DNA of 45,665 bases from Ignavibacteriaceae bacterium (GTDB lineage Bacteria > Bacteroidota > Ignavibacteria > Ignavibacteriales > Ignavibacteriaceae), in contig JALNWB010000012.1 of NCBI GenBank assembly GCA_023231105.1, forward strand, positions 1-45,665, written 5' to 3'. This document shows positions 25,497 to 32,976 of the stretch, in pieces (within the stretch, counting starts at the first letter, position 1; the number at the start of each line of letters is the position of its first letter). Under the pieces are notes generated by a model. The model worked only from the letters and a program-made list of their open reading frames with translations. It searched no databases and was not told the origin of the DNA. Both the position numbers and the translations under genes were made by a program.

Positions 25497-26074
25497 AAAC
25501 ATTTTTCATCTCAGGATTACTCACTTCAATACTTTTTCTTTCAATTCATTGCACATCAACTTCCTTTAACATTCACTCGCGCGCAGAATGGAATGCCGGT
25601 AAACCCAAAGCATACAAATCTCAAGTGCCGGTAAGAATCACCATTCATCATGAAGGTGAAATTTTCAATCCGGAAAAAGAATCGAGCGAACAACACATAA
25701 AAAATATTCAAACATGGGGAATGGGTGAAGCGCGCAATTGGAGCGATATTCCCTATCATTTTTTAATTGATCTAGATGGGAATATTTTTGAAGGAAGAAA
25801 TGTTTTTACCGCTGGCGAAACCGCTACCGAATATGACCCGGAAGGGCATTTGCTTATTACGTGCCTCGGGAATTTTGAAGAACAAAAAGTAACTGACAAG
25901 CAATTAAATGCTTTAATTGATCTCACCGCTTACTGCTGTAAGAAATATCAAATTGACCCTTCGACAATAAAAGCGCATAGAGATTTCGCAAAGACATTGT
26001 GCCCCGGAAAAGATTTATACCGCTATTTGGAAAGCGGTTATCTTGAAAACGAAGTTAAAAAGAGAATTAAGTAA
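25493..26074 (+). CDS. PGRP/T7-lysozyme-type N-acetylmuramoyl-L-alanine amidase, exported
   Basis: A 193-residue protein with an N-terminal export signal ending LFLSIHC (Cys20), which may be a lipobox although His before Cys is unusual. The Amidase_2/PGRP fold follows: SRAEWNAGKPK, ITIHHEGE with the first zinc histidine, WSDIPYHFLIDLDGNIFEGR, and the HRDFAKTLCPG segment with the second histidine and the cysteine ligand. All zinc ligands expected for an active amidase are visible. It would cut the lactoyl-peptide amide bond of peptidoglycan in the periplasm. Its 3' end overlaps the convergent LD-carboxypeptidase gene by 8 bases. Confidence 0.88.
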   Translation: MKTFFISGLLTSILFLSIHCTSTSFNIHSRAEWNAGKPKAYKSQVPVRITIHHEGEIFNPEKESSEQHIKNIQTWGMGEARNWSDIPYHFLIDLDGNIFEGRNVFTAGETATEYDPEGHLLITCLGNFEEQKVTDKQLNALIDLTAYCCKKYQIDPSTIKAHRDFAKTLCPGKDLYRYLESGYLENEVKKRIK

Positions 26075-27008
26075 CAGCCGATTCGAGAAATTCAACATAA
26101 CTTTTGTCCGCATTAATTTTAGTTCTTATTCCGAAAGGAATGGTGTAATTCGCTTTGCGGTGTCCGTGCGGAAAATTTTTAATAACTGGGAAAGGTAAAT
26201 CACCTAAATAATTCTGAAGGACTTCATCTAAAGTCAAAGTTTTTTTGTCAACATCTTTTTCTACACAATCAGAGAATTCACCTAAAAGTAAGCCGGATAA
26301 TTTTTCCAATATTCCTGAAATTAAAAGTTGATTCAACATTCTATCAATCTTATAAGGTGCTTCGTCAATATCTTCAAAAAAAAGAATTTTGTTTTTCAAC
26401 TTCGGTAAAAATGGAGTTCCTAAAAGTGAAAGAATCAACGAGAGATTTCCGCCTATGATTTCGCCGTCAGCTTTTCCCTTCTTTATTGACTGAAGAGTTT
26501 CGCCTTCCGGTAGAATAACTTTTCCCATTTTTTTTGTAGAAGTGATAGTCCGCCAGAAATTTTCTTCGGTATACCGATTTATTTCAGAATGAAAATCTAC
26601 AGCAAGCATTGGTCCGGCAAAAGTTACAAGATTTGCCTTGTGAAAAAACGCAAGTTGGAGTGCCGTGACATCGGAATAGCCAACAAATATTTTTGGATTT
26701 TTCCTTATGATCCGATAGTCAATTTTATCAAGTAGCCTTGGGGAACCGTAACCGCCGCGCACACAAATAATCGCTTTAATTTTATTATCGGCAAACATGG
26801 CGTGTAAATCTTCAACCCGCTCTTCGTCTGATCCGGCAAGATAACCGGAATATTTACCAACATTTTTTCCGACCTCGACTTGATAACCGAGTCGCTCAAA
26901 GTAGGCTACTCCTTTGTTTATGCGGCTCAAATCATCAGGGGAAGAAGCAGGAGAAATTATTCCGATGGTATCTCCATTGCGAAGACTCTGCGGTTTTTGT
27001 GCTTTCAT
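26067..27008 (-). CDS. ldcA: LD-carboxypeptidase (peptidase S66)
   Basis: A 313-residue S66 serine peptidase that removes the terminal D-Ala from murein tetrapeptides during peptidoglycan recycling. The nucleophile is Ser112 in FVGYSDVTALQ, preceded by VRGGYGSPRLL. The Glu of the triad is probably in ILFFEDIDEAPYKIDRM, and the His in IKNFPHGHRKANYTIPFG. No signal peptide is present, which fits a cytoplasmic recycling role. It is the last gene of the regulatory run that starts with the NMT1-like gene. Confidence 0.9.
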   Translation of the reverse strand: MKAQKPQSLRNGDTIGIISPASSPDDLSRINKGVAYFERLGYQVEVGKNVGKYSGYLAGSDEERVEDLHAMFADNKIKAIICVRGGYGSPRLLDKIDYRIIRKNPKIFVGYSDVTALQLAFFHKANLVTFAGPMLAVDFHSEINRYTEENFWRTITSTKKMGKVILPEGETLQSIKKGKADGEIIGGNLSLILSLLGTPFLPKLKNKILFFEDIDEAPYKIDRMLNQLLISGILEKLSGLLLGEFSDCVEKDVDKKTLTLDEVLQNYLGDLPFPVIKNFPHGHRKANYTIPFGIRTKINADKSYVEFLESAVT

Positions 27009-27021
27009 GGAATTCCCTTTG

Positions 27022-27354
27022 TTAGAAATTTTTTAACGCTTCTTCTTCGGTAGAATAAATGGAAAATAATTTATGGAATCCTGAAATTGAAAATACTTCT
27101 GCAATTTGTTCATTCATTGATGAAAGAGCGAGTGTTCCCTTTTTCTGCTGCAACAATTTTGTTAAAACGATAAGCACGCGCAAACCTGCACTACTTATAA
27201 ACGACAATTCCGAAAAATCAATCAAAATTTTCTTTGCTCCTTTTTCAATTAAAGAAGAAGCCGTTTCTTGAAAGCCTGTTGCATGATTAAAATCAAGATT
27301 CCCTTTAGGAGAAAGGATTAGAATACCATTTACTTCTCGTTGCGACATTTCCAT
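27022..27354 (-). CDS. STAS-domain anti-sigma factor antagonist (RsbV/SpoIIAA-like)
   Basis: A 110-residue single STAS domain. The phospho-acceptor region is LSFISSAGLRVL, with Ser55 at the position of the serine phosphorylated in SpoIIAA. In this family the unphosphorylated form binds the anti-sigma kinase and frees its target. An AGAGG ribosome site supports the first ATG. The gene follows the RsbW-like kinase by 14 bases and the SpoIIE phosphatase, completing a partner-switching set. Confidence 0.9.
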   Translation of the reverse strand: MEMSQREVNGILILSPKGNLDFNHATGFQETASSLIEKGAKKILIDFSELSFISSAGLRVLIVLTKLLQQKKGTLALSSMNEQIAEVFSISGFHKLFSIYSTEEEALKNF

Positions 27355-27368
27355 TTGAACCTCTAATG

Positions 27369-27794
27369 TTAAGTTAATTTTTTAGAAATAGTTAAAATAT
27401 TTTTCCCGTTTGTTCTCTTGTACTCGAAAGTATCCATTACTGTTTTTACCAAATAAATTCCAATTCCACCCGGTTTTCTATCCTCTAAAGGAATATCTTT
27501 CGGTTCCGGAACCGTTAAAGGATTGAATTCAACTCCATCATCAAGAAATTCTAAAACAACTTTATCAACATAGCTATTTATTTTTATTTGTATGTCATGC
27601 GAATTTCCATCTTGAAAAGAATAACTGATTGTATTCACTAATATTTCTTCCATCGCCAAACGAAGCTTATAAATAACGGATAACGACAAGTTTTGCATAT
27701 TACAAAATTTGATGAATTGATAAATAGCTTTGGATATCTCTTCCGATGAGTTTTTTACAATGATTTCAAAACCGCCGGTCGCTTGTTCTTTCAT
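27369..27794 (-). CDS. RsbW/SpoIIAB-like serine kinase / anti-sigma factor
   Basis: A 141-residue GHKL-type ATP-binding protein. The N box is LAMEEILVNTISYSF, the G1 box is LDDGVEFNP, and the G2 region is KPGGIGIYLVK. It should phosphorylate the adjacent STAS protein. No dedicated sigma factor is next to it, so the released target may be encoded elsewhere or may not be a sigma factor. It starts 3 bases after the phosphatase stop. Confidence 0.9.
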   Translation of the reverse strand: MKEQATGGFEIIVKNSSEEISKAIYQFIKFCNMQNLSLSVIYKLRLAMEEILVNTISYSFQDGNSHDIQIKINSYVDKVVLEFLDDGVEFNPLTVPEPKDIPLEDRKPGGIGIYLVKTVMDTFEYKRTNGKNILTISKKLT

Positions 27795-27797
27795 CGA

Positions 27798-29741
27798 CTA
27801 ATCATTCTCCATCGGCTTTATCCACTTGATCACAAACGATGTAATGTCATCTGACTGAGGAGCCGTAGCTGAGAATCGTTTAACTTCTTTAACTGAATTG
27901 AGAACCAACTCTCTCGCCGAGCTCAATCTTTGTGAATCTAAAAATACCTCGAGTCGTTTTTCCGAATAAAGTTCATCCAAATTATTTTGAGCTTCGGTGA
28001 TTCCGTCTGTATAAAGAAAAAGTGTATCATTTTCCGCTAATTTAATTTTCGCTAATTGATATTGATAATTATCAACTATGCCGACCGCGATATCCCCGGT
28101 CTTTTCAATTTTCTTAACTTCGCCATTTAGAGAAACGATAAATGGCAAGTTATGACCGGCATTAACAAAATCAACTTCCCCTGTTTTCAGATTTATTCTT
28201 CCGAAAAATATTGTAACAAACATAGATGAATCATTTTCCACGCAGAGATCGTTGTTCACTTTAGCAATTATTTCATTCAATGGAAAATTAATTGAAGTAG
28301 ATGCTTTTATTAAAGTCTTCGTTACAGCCATAAATAAAGAGGCGGGGACACCCTTACCAGAAACATCACCGATGGAAAAATAAAGAAATGAATTTTCTAA
28401 AAGGAAAAAATCATAAAAATCTCCACCAACTTCTTTTGCGGGTTCGATAACGGCATAAATATCAAATTCCGTTCTATCCGGGAACGGCGGAAATATTTTG
28501 GGGAGAATTCCCATTTGAATTTCGTGAGCAATTTTCAACTCACTTTCCATTTTTTGTTTTGCCGCAGTTGTTTCCATTAAATTATCAATGTACTGCCGCA
28601 AAGATATTTTCATAAAATTAAAAGAAATCGCTAAATGGCTTACTTCATCTTTTGATTTCATCTCCGGAATAGCCACATTAAAATTCCCCCCGGCAATTTC
28701 ATCTGTTGCAGCTGCAAGTTTTTTAAGCGGACGGGTAATCCGGTTAGCAAGAAAAGCAATCGCAATAATTAGAAGAATTGCACCAAGCAGATTATAAAAC
28801 AAAATATATTTTGTTAATGCGTTCAGATCAGCCATCAGCTCATCATCTGGAATAACAACGCCAAGTGACCAATCATTTGTAAGCAGTGGAATATAATAAA
28901 GCCATATATTTTTTTTATCTAAAAATTGTTTTAGGAATATGAAATCGGATTTGCCGTGCAGCGCCTCTTGCCCGAACTTTCTAACGGCTGAATCATTATA
29001 TTTTTCTGCAACGCTAAAAATTGTTTCATTCATAATAAAATCTTTTTTAGGATGCGTCACAAAAGTTCCGTCGTGCGAAATTAAGAAAGCATAGCCATTC
29101 TTATATAACTTTACATTTTTCACTATTTGTTCCAGCCAATGAAGATCAATTTCTGCAGATACTACACCGGCACAAATTCTTTTTCCGTTTTTATTCAAAT
29201 AAAATGGGGCAGAAAAAGTCGCCAGAATTTTCGAATTATTATCAACATTGTAATATGGTTCGCTCCACATTGCTTTACCGAGTTCTTTTGGAATTAAATA
29301 CCAGTCTTTTATCCGGTAATTATTTTCCGGGGATTTCAGATAAACAGTTTTTAATGTACCGTTGTTTTTATAAATATAAGGAGCAAATTCACCTTTTACT
29401 CCTGCAAATAAACCGGGTTCAAATGCAATAGTAACGCCGGTAATTTCATTGCTCGATGCAGTGACACTTGTAAGCAGGTTGAGCATCTCCTTTTTGGTTA
29501 ACGTTGAATGCTCTAGGTGATAAGCCAATGTGTAAGGAATTTTTTCCACATTAGTCAATATTATTTCAATTTTGTTAACCGTAGCTAGGGAAAGATGCTT
29601 GGCGTTTAAACGAACATTCTTTAATAAAATTTCGTGTGAGCGGGAAAAATTGCTGCCGAAAATAAACACAAAAATAATTCCGCTTACGGCAAGAATTGAA
29701 AAAATTAATTTTACAGCTAAAGAATTTCTAAGGCGAACCAT
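27798..29741 (-). CDS. Membrane receptor phosphatase: dCache - HAMP - SpoIIE PP2C (RsbU-like)
   Basis: A 647-residue sensor. A first membrane helix lies at about residues 12-29. An extracytoplasmic double-Cache domain follows (about 35-305; VTIAFEPGLFAG, RIKDWYLIP, GVVSAEIDLHWL, GYAFLISHDGTFVTHP). A second helix lies at about 312-332, then a HAMP domain (NRITRPLKKLAAATDEIAGG), a short coiled linker and a PP2C/SpoIIE phosphatase (EVGGDFYDFF, GDVSGKGVPASLF, FLYTDGITEAQ, QSDDITSFVIK). The metal-binding aspartates look intact. It should dephosphorylate the STAS protein when the Cache domain is in the right state. It overlaps the binding-protein gene by 14 bases, suggesting shared sensing. Confidence 0.92.
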   Translation of the reverse strand: MVRLRNSLAVKLIFSILAVSGIIFVFIFGSNFSRSHEILLKNVRLNAKHLSLATVNKIEIILTNVEKIPYTLAYHLEHSTLTKKEMLNLLTSVTASSNEITGVTIAFEPGLFAGVKGEFAPYIYKNNGTLKTVYLKSPENNYRIKDWYLIPKELGKAMWSEPYYNVDNNSKILATFSAPFYLNKNGKRICAGVVSAEIDLHWLEQIVKNVKLYKNGYAFLISHDGTFVTHPKKDFIMNETIFSVAEKYNDSAVRKFGQEALHGKSDFIFLKQFLDKKNIWLYYIPLLTNDWSLGVVIPDDELMADLNALTKYILFYNLLGAILLIIAIAFLANRITRPLKKLAAATDEIAGGNFNVAIPEMKSKDEVSHLAISFNFMKISLRQYIDNLMETTAAKQKMESELKIAHEIQMGILPKIFPPFPDRTEFDIYAVIEPAKEVGGDFYDFFLLENSFLYFSIGDVSGKGVPASLFMAVTKTLIKASTSINFPLNEIIAKVNNDLCVENDSSMFVTIFFGRINLKTGEVDFVNAGHNLPFIVSLNGEVKKIEKTGDIAVGIVDNYQYQLAKIKLAENDTLFLYTDGITEAQNNLDELYSEKRLEVFLDSQRLSSARELVLNSVKEVKRFSATAPQSDDITSFVIKWIKPMEND

Positions 29742-30699
29742 AAGGCGACCTGTAAAAATCTTTGAATGAAATATTCTGTTTGATATACCCGCTTTCTTTC
29801 AATGTCTTTACTACATTTTGAAAATCTTTCTCCCGCAATTCTCCGATTTTTTCTCCATCGGAAGGCTGAAACAATTTATTCATTTGCCGAAACATCCATC
29901 GTTGATGCATCTCATTAGCGGCGTATTTTGCTTTCGTCAAATATTTCATAACAAGTTGAAGCGTTTCCTCTTCATGGCTGAAGGCGTATTTCCAACCTTC
30001 TAATGTTGCGGCTACAAAAGTTTTACAAACCTTCTCATTTTTATTGAAAAAATCTTCGAGCACGTAAATACCGTCTTCAGGGAAATTTAAATCATAATCT
30101 TGAAAACGAAAAATCGTTAAATCTTTTTCATCGTATCCGCTGTTTTTTAAAAGATGATATTCGTTATACAGCATCACCGAAGTAACATCAACAACATCGC
30201 GGTTAAAAATATTTTGTGTTTCCGAAAGAGGAAATATTTCTACCTTCAAATTGAATTTCTTAAAAAGAGCTAAAGGTTGAATTCTAAAATCTTTTTGCCA
30301 CATTGCAACCTTTTTCCCGTTCATGTCTTTTATGGAATGAATACCATTCCCCTTTTTAGCAACTAACATTAAAGCGGAACGTTGGATAAGTTGACCAATA
30401 TTAATTAGTTTAACATTTTTATCTCTAACTTGTAAAGCAGAAGAAAGCCATGCCAAACAAATATCGGTTTTTTTTTCTTTCAACCAATCCAATGAAGACC
30501 GGTTTGGACCGCCGGTGATAAGTTCTACGTTAAGTCCGTTCTTCTTATAAATTCCTTTTTCATAGGCGATAATAAATCCGGCAAATTGAGCTTGTGGAAT
30601 CCAGTGTGGGAGAAATCGAAGGGATGTTTCATTTTTCTGTTGAGAAAAAAGAGTCAGCGTAAAAAAGGAAAGCGAAAGTATTATAAAGACTTTTTTCAT
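29728..30699 (-). CDS. NMT1/THI5-like periplasmic substrate-binding protein
   Basis: A 323-residue exported binding protein with a Sec signal ending LTLFSQ. The fold opens with LRFLPHWIPQAQFAGFIIAY and EKGIYKKNGLNVELITGGP, the pattern of NMT1/ThiY-like proteins that bind pyrimidine precursors, taurine or nitrate-type ligands. No lipobox cysteine is seen. No ABC permease or ATPase is encoded next to it; instead it overlaps the gene of the Cache-PP2C receptor. I infer a sensory co-receptor rather than a transport role. The ligand is unknown. Confidence 0.82.
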   Translation of the reverse strand: MKKVFIILSLSFFTLTLFSQQKNETSLRFLPHWIPQAQFAGFIIAYEKGIYKKNGLNVELITGGPNRSSLDWLKEKKTDICLAWLSSALQVRDKNVKLINIGQLIQRSALMLVAKKGNGIHSIKDMNGKKVAMWQKDFRIQPLALFKKFNLKVEIFPLSETQNIFNRDVVDVTSVMLYNEYHLLKNSGYDEKDLTIFRFQDYDLNFPEDGIYVLEDFFNKNEKVCKTFVAATLEGWKYAFSHEEETLQLVMKYLTKAKYAANEMHQRWMFRQMNKLFQPSDGEKIGELREKDFQNVVKTLKESGYIKQNISFKDFYRSPYGSP

Positions 30700-30822
30700 T
30701 TACGTGAAAATTATGTTTTTGTTTTCAGTAAAATAAGAAATTTTTTCTATGGAGTGCAATTTTAAAACAAAACTATTCCATAATTTAGAATTGTGAAAGT
30801 GCTGTTCATCCCTTAAAAAGTG

Positions 30823-32208
30823 TTAGCTCTCAGGGAACAGAAGTGTAAAAGTAGTTCCTTCATTTGGAACACTTTCTACACCAAGTGAGATATTTTGAAG
30901 TTCGGATAACTTTTTTACAATTGAAAGACCGAGTCCTATGCCGGTTGAAAGACCTTTTCTCGATTCTTCCGTTCTAAAAAACCGGTTGAAAATATTTTTA
31001 ATCTGCTCTTCTTTTATACCAATACCGGTATCTGTTAATTGAATTGCGATATGTTTATTCAACATTTTTACCGAGAAGGTTATCGTTCCGCCTGAATTGG
31101 AATATTTAATCGCATTTGAAAGAAGGTTTTCGATGATAATCGTCAACATTGAAAACTCCGCTTTTACCACAACATTTTCCTGAATCGATTTCTGAAAAGT
31201 GAGATTCTTTGATTTCAATATTTCAGCGTAACGATTTTTCATATCCTCAAAAAGATTATCCACATTTATTGGTTGAAGAAAAACTCTGACCGAAGAGGTT
31301 TCATGTCTTGCTAAAAATAAAAGTTGGTCAATCAATTCAGACATTCTTTTCGTTTCTTTCATTACATCGGAAATTTTTGCGGTGTATTGTTCCGGGGTTC
31401 TCGGTTTTCTTATCAGCACTTCAAGAGTCCCCTGGATAACGGAAAGAGGCGTTCGCAATTCATGCGAAGCGTCGGCGGTAAATTGCTTTTCTCGCAGTAA
31501 TGCTTCTTCCAACCGTGAAAGAAGTTCGTTAATATTTTTACTCAATAAATAAATCTCATCTTTATGTTTCGGGAAAGGAATTCTTTCCGACAAGTTTTCC
31601 TTAGTTATTTTTTCAGCGGTTGTGATTACTTCGTTTATCGGTTCAATTGTTTTACCTGCAATTGAGCGCGAAATTGTGAAAAGAGCAATTAAAAAAATTG
31701 GATAGGCAACAACAAGAACCACAAAAAGGTTTTGTAAAACCATTGTTGCTTCTTTTAACGGAATTGCAACAAGAATTGTCCCGACATTTTTTTTATCCCG
31801 GTTGATTATCGGCGCTTGGTATTGCCTAATAGGTTTTCCATTAATCACAGATGAAAAAAATATTTCTTCTTTTAGAGTATTTTGGTAGATTAAAGACTCT
31901 TGAAGTAAATTTGAAGTTTTTTGAATATTGGAACCGTTAGTATCCAATACTTGAACAAAGATTGGAGTGGCTTCCACGTTGCCATGTCCGCCCGCAGCCC
32001 AAGAGAAAGGATGTTTAAAAACAAATACGCCATTAACAATTTTGTAGTCAGAAATAAACTCATAAGATTCTTGCCTCAATTCATTATCCATCTTTTCGTA
32101 AACAGTATTGTTCACAACAAAATAAATGGCAACAAAAAGAATAAGAATGAGGATTGCGGTTGCAAGAGAATTGAAAGTCGCTATTCGGTTCCGTAAAGTT
32201 AAGTTCAT
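30823..32208 (-). CDS. Sensor histidine kinase
   Basis: A 461-residue membrane kinase. Membrane helices lie near residues 13-33 and 160-182, bounding a periplasmic sensor of about 125 residues. A HAMP segment (about 183-235) follows. The H box is DASHELRTPLSVIQG with His249 as phospho-acceptor. The ATPase has the N box IIENLLSNAIKYSN, G1 LTDTGIGI and G2 GIGLGLSIVKKL. It resembles kinases of the CusS/QseC type. It overlaps its response regulator gene by ATGA and lies downstream of the cytochrome locus, which it probably helps regulate; the signal is unknown. Confidence 0.92.
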   Translation of the reverse strand: MNLTLRNRIATFNSLATAILILILFVAIYFVVNNTVYEKMDNELRQESYEFISDYKIVNGVFVFKHPFSWAAGGHGNVEATPIFVQVLDTNGSNIQKTSNLLQESLIYQNTLKEEIFFSSVINGKPIRQYQAPIINRDKKNVGTILVAIPLKEATMVLQNLFVVLVVAYPIFLIALFTISRSIAGKTIEPINEVITTAEKITKENLSERIPFPKHKDEIYLLSKNINELLSRLEEALLREKQFTADASHELRTPLSVIQGTLEVLIRKPRTPEQYTAKISDVMKETKRMSELIDQLLFLARHETSSVRVFLQPINVDNLFEDMKNRYAEILKSKNLTFQKSIQENVVVKAEFSMLTIIIENLLSNAIKYSNSGGTITFSVKMLNKHIAIQLTDTGIGIKEEQIKNIFNRFFRTEESRKGLSTGIGLGLSIVKKLSELQNISLGVESVPNEGTTFTLLFPES

Positions 32209-32876
32209 TCACGTTCCCGGATAATATATCCTATCCCTCTAATAGTTTGGATAATATTTTCGCCATTCTTGGTTTCAAGTTTTTTCCTCAAAAAGTTAAT
32301 GTAAACATCAAGCGAAGAACTGTCGGTTTCAAAATTAATTTCCCAAACTTCTTTGATGATGTCATTTCTCGTACAAACTTTTCCTTTATTCTTTAAAAGG
32401 AAGTAGAGGAGAGAAAATTCTTTTTTTGTTAAATTGATTTCCGTCCCGTCTCTAAATACTTGATGAGTAGTTGTATCGAGCGTAAGGTCTTCAAACGATA
32501 AATTTGTTAATTCTTCTTCCTCTTTGCGTAACTGCACTTTTATGCGGGCAAGCAGTTCTTCAAATTGAAAAGGTTTTTTTATATAATCATTTGCACCGGC
32601 TTCCAAGCCTGCAACCGTATCTTGCACAGTATCTTTCGCTGTAAGAAAAATTATCGGAATTTTTTTATTTGATTTGCGGATCTGTTTAGTGATATCGATA
32701 CCGGAAATTCCGGGAAGCATCCAATCTGCTAAGATAAGATCATAAATCCGGTTGGTTGCAAGTTCAAGTCCCCTCAATCCGTCATGAGCAATATCGACGG
32801 AATAATTTTCATCTTCAAGCCCGTCTCGAAGAAAGTTGGCAATACCGATTTCATCTTCAATAATTAATATTTTCAT
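32205..32876 (-). CDS. OmpR/PhoB-family response regulator
   Basis: A 223-residue regulator. The receiver domain has the acidic pair Glu7-Asp8, phospho-acceptor Asp51 (LILADWMLPG), the conserved FLTAKD threonine and the YIKKPF lysine. The C-terminal winged helix has LTKKEFSLLYFLLKNKGKV and IQTIRGIGYII. It is translationally coupled to the kinase. It sits 100 bases after the beta-barrel gene, on the far side of a strong hairpin, so it may be transcribed by read-through or from its own promoter. Confidence 0.93.
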   Translation of the reverse strand: MKILIIEDEIGIANFLRDGLEDENYSVDIAHDGLRGLELATNRIYDLILADWMLPGISGIDITKQIRKSNKKIPIIFLTAKDTVQDTVAGLEAGANDYIKKPFQFEELLARIKVQLRKEEEELTNLSFEDLTLDTTTHQVFRDGTEINLTKKEFSLLYFLLKNKGKVCTRNDIIKEVWEINFETDSSSLDVYINFLRKKLETKNGENIIQTIRGIGYIIRERE

Positions 32877-32904
32877 TTTTTATTCTCTAATAATTAAGTT
32901 TTTC

Positions 32905-32969
32905 TTGAAAATAAAAATGACGGAATCCTTAGATGATTGCTTTTTCAATCATCAAAACGATACTCCGTC
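32905..32969 (-). terminator. Bipartite hairpin terminator after the cytochrome operon
   Basis: Outer arms GACGGA (32919-32924) and TCCGTC (32964-32969) enclose a perfect 8-bp inner stem GATGATTG/CAATCATC (32932-32939 and 32946-32953) with a 6-base loop. On the minus strand the structure is followed by ATTTTTATTTTC. It starts 8 bases past the beta-barrel stop codon. It probably ends most transcripts of the cytochrome operon before the two-component genes. Confidence 0.7.
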
Positions 32970-32976
32970 TTGCCGA

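Noticed and set aside
30748..30782. Inverted repeat TATGGA/TCCATA between the kinase and binding-protein genes, as a terminator.
   Set aside because: No T tract follows it on the minus strand, the stem is only six perfect pairs, and the spacer is long.
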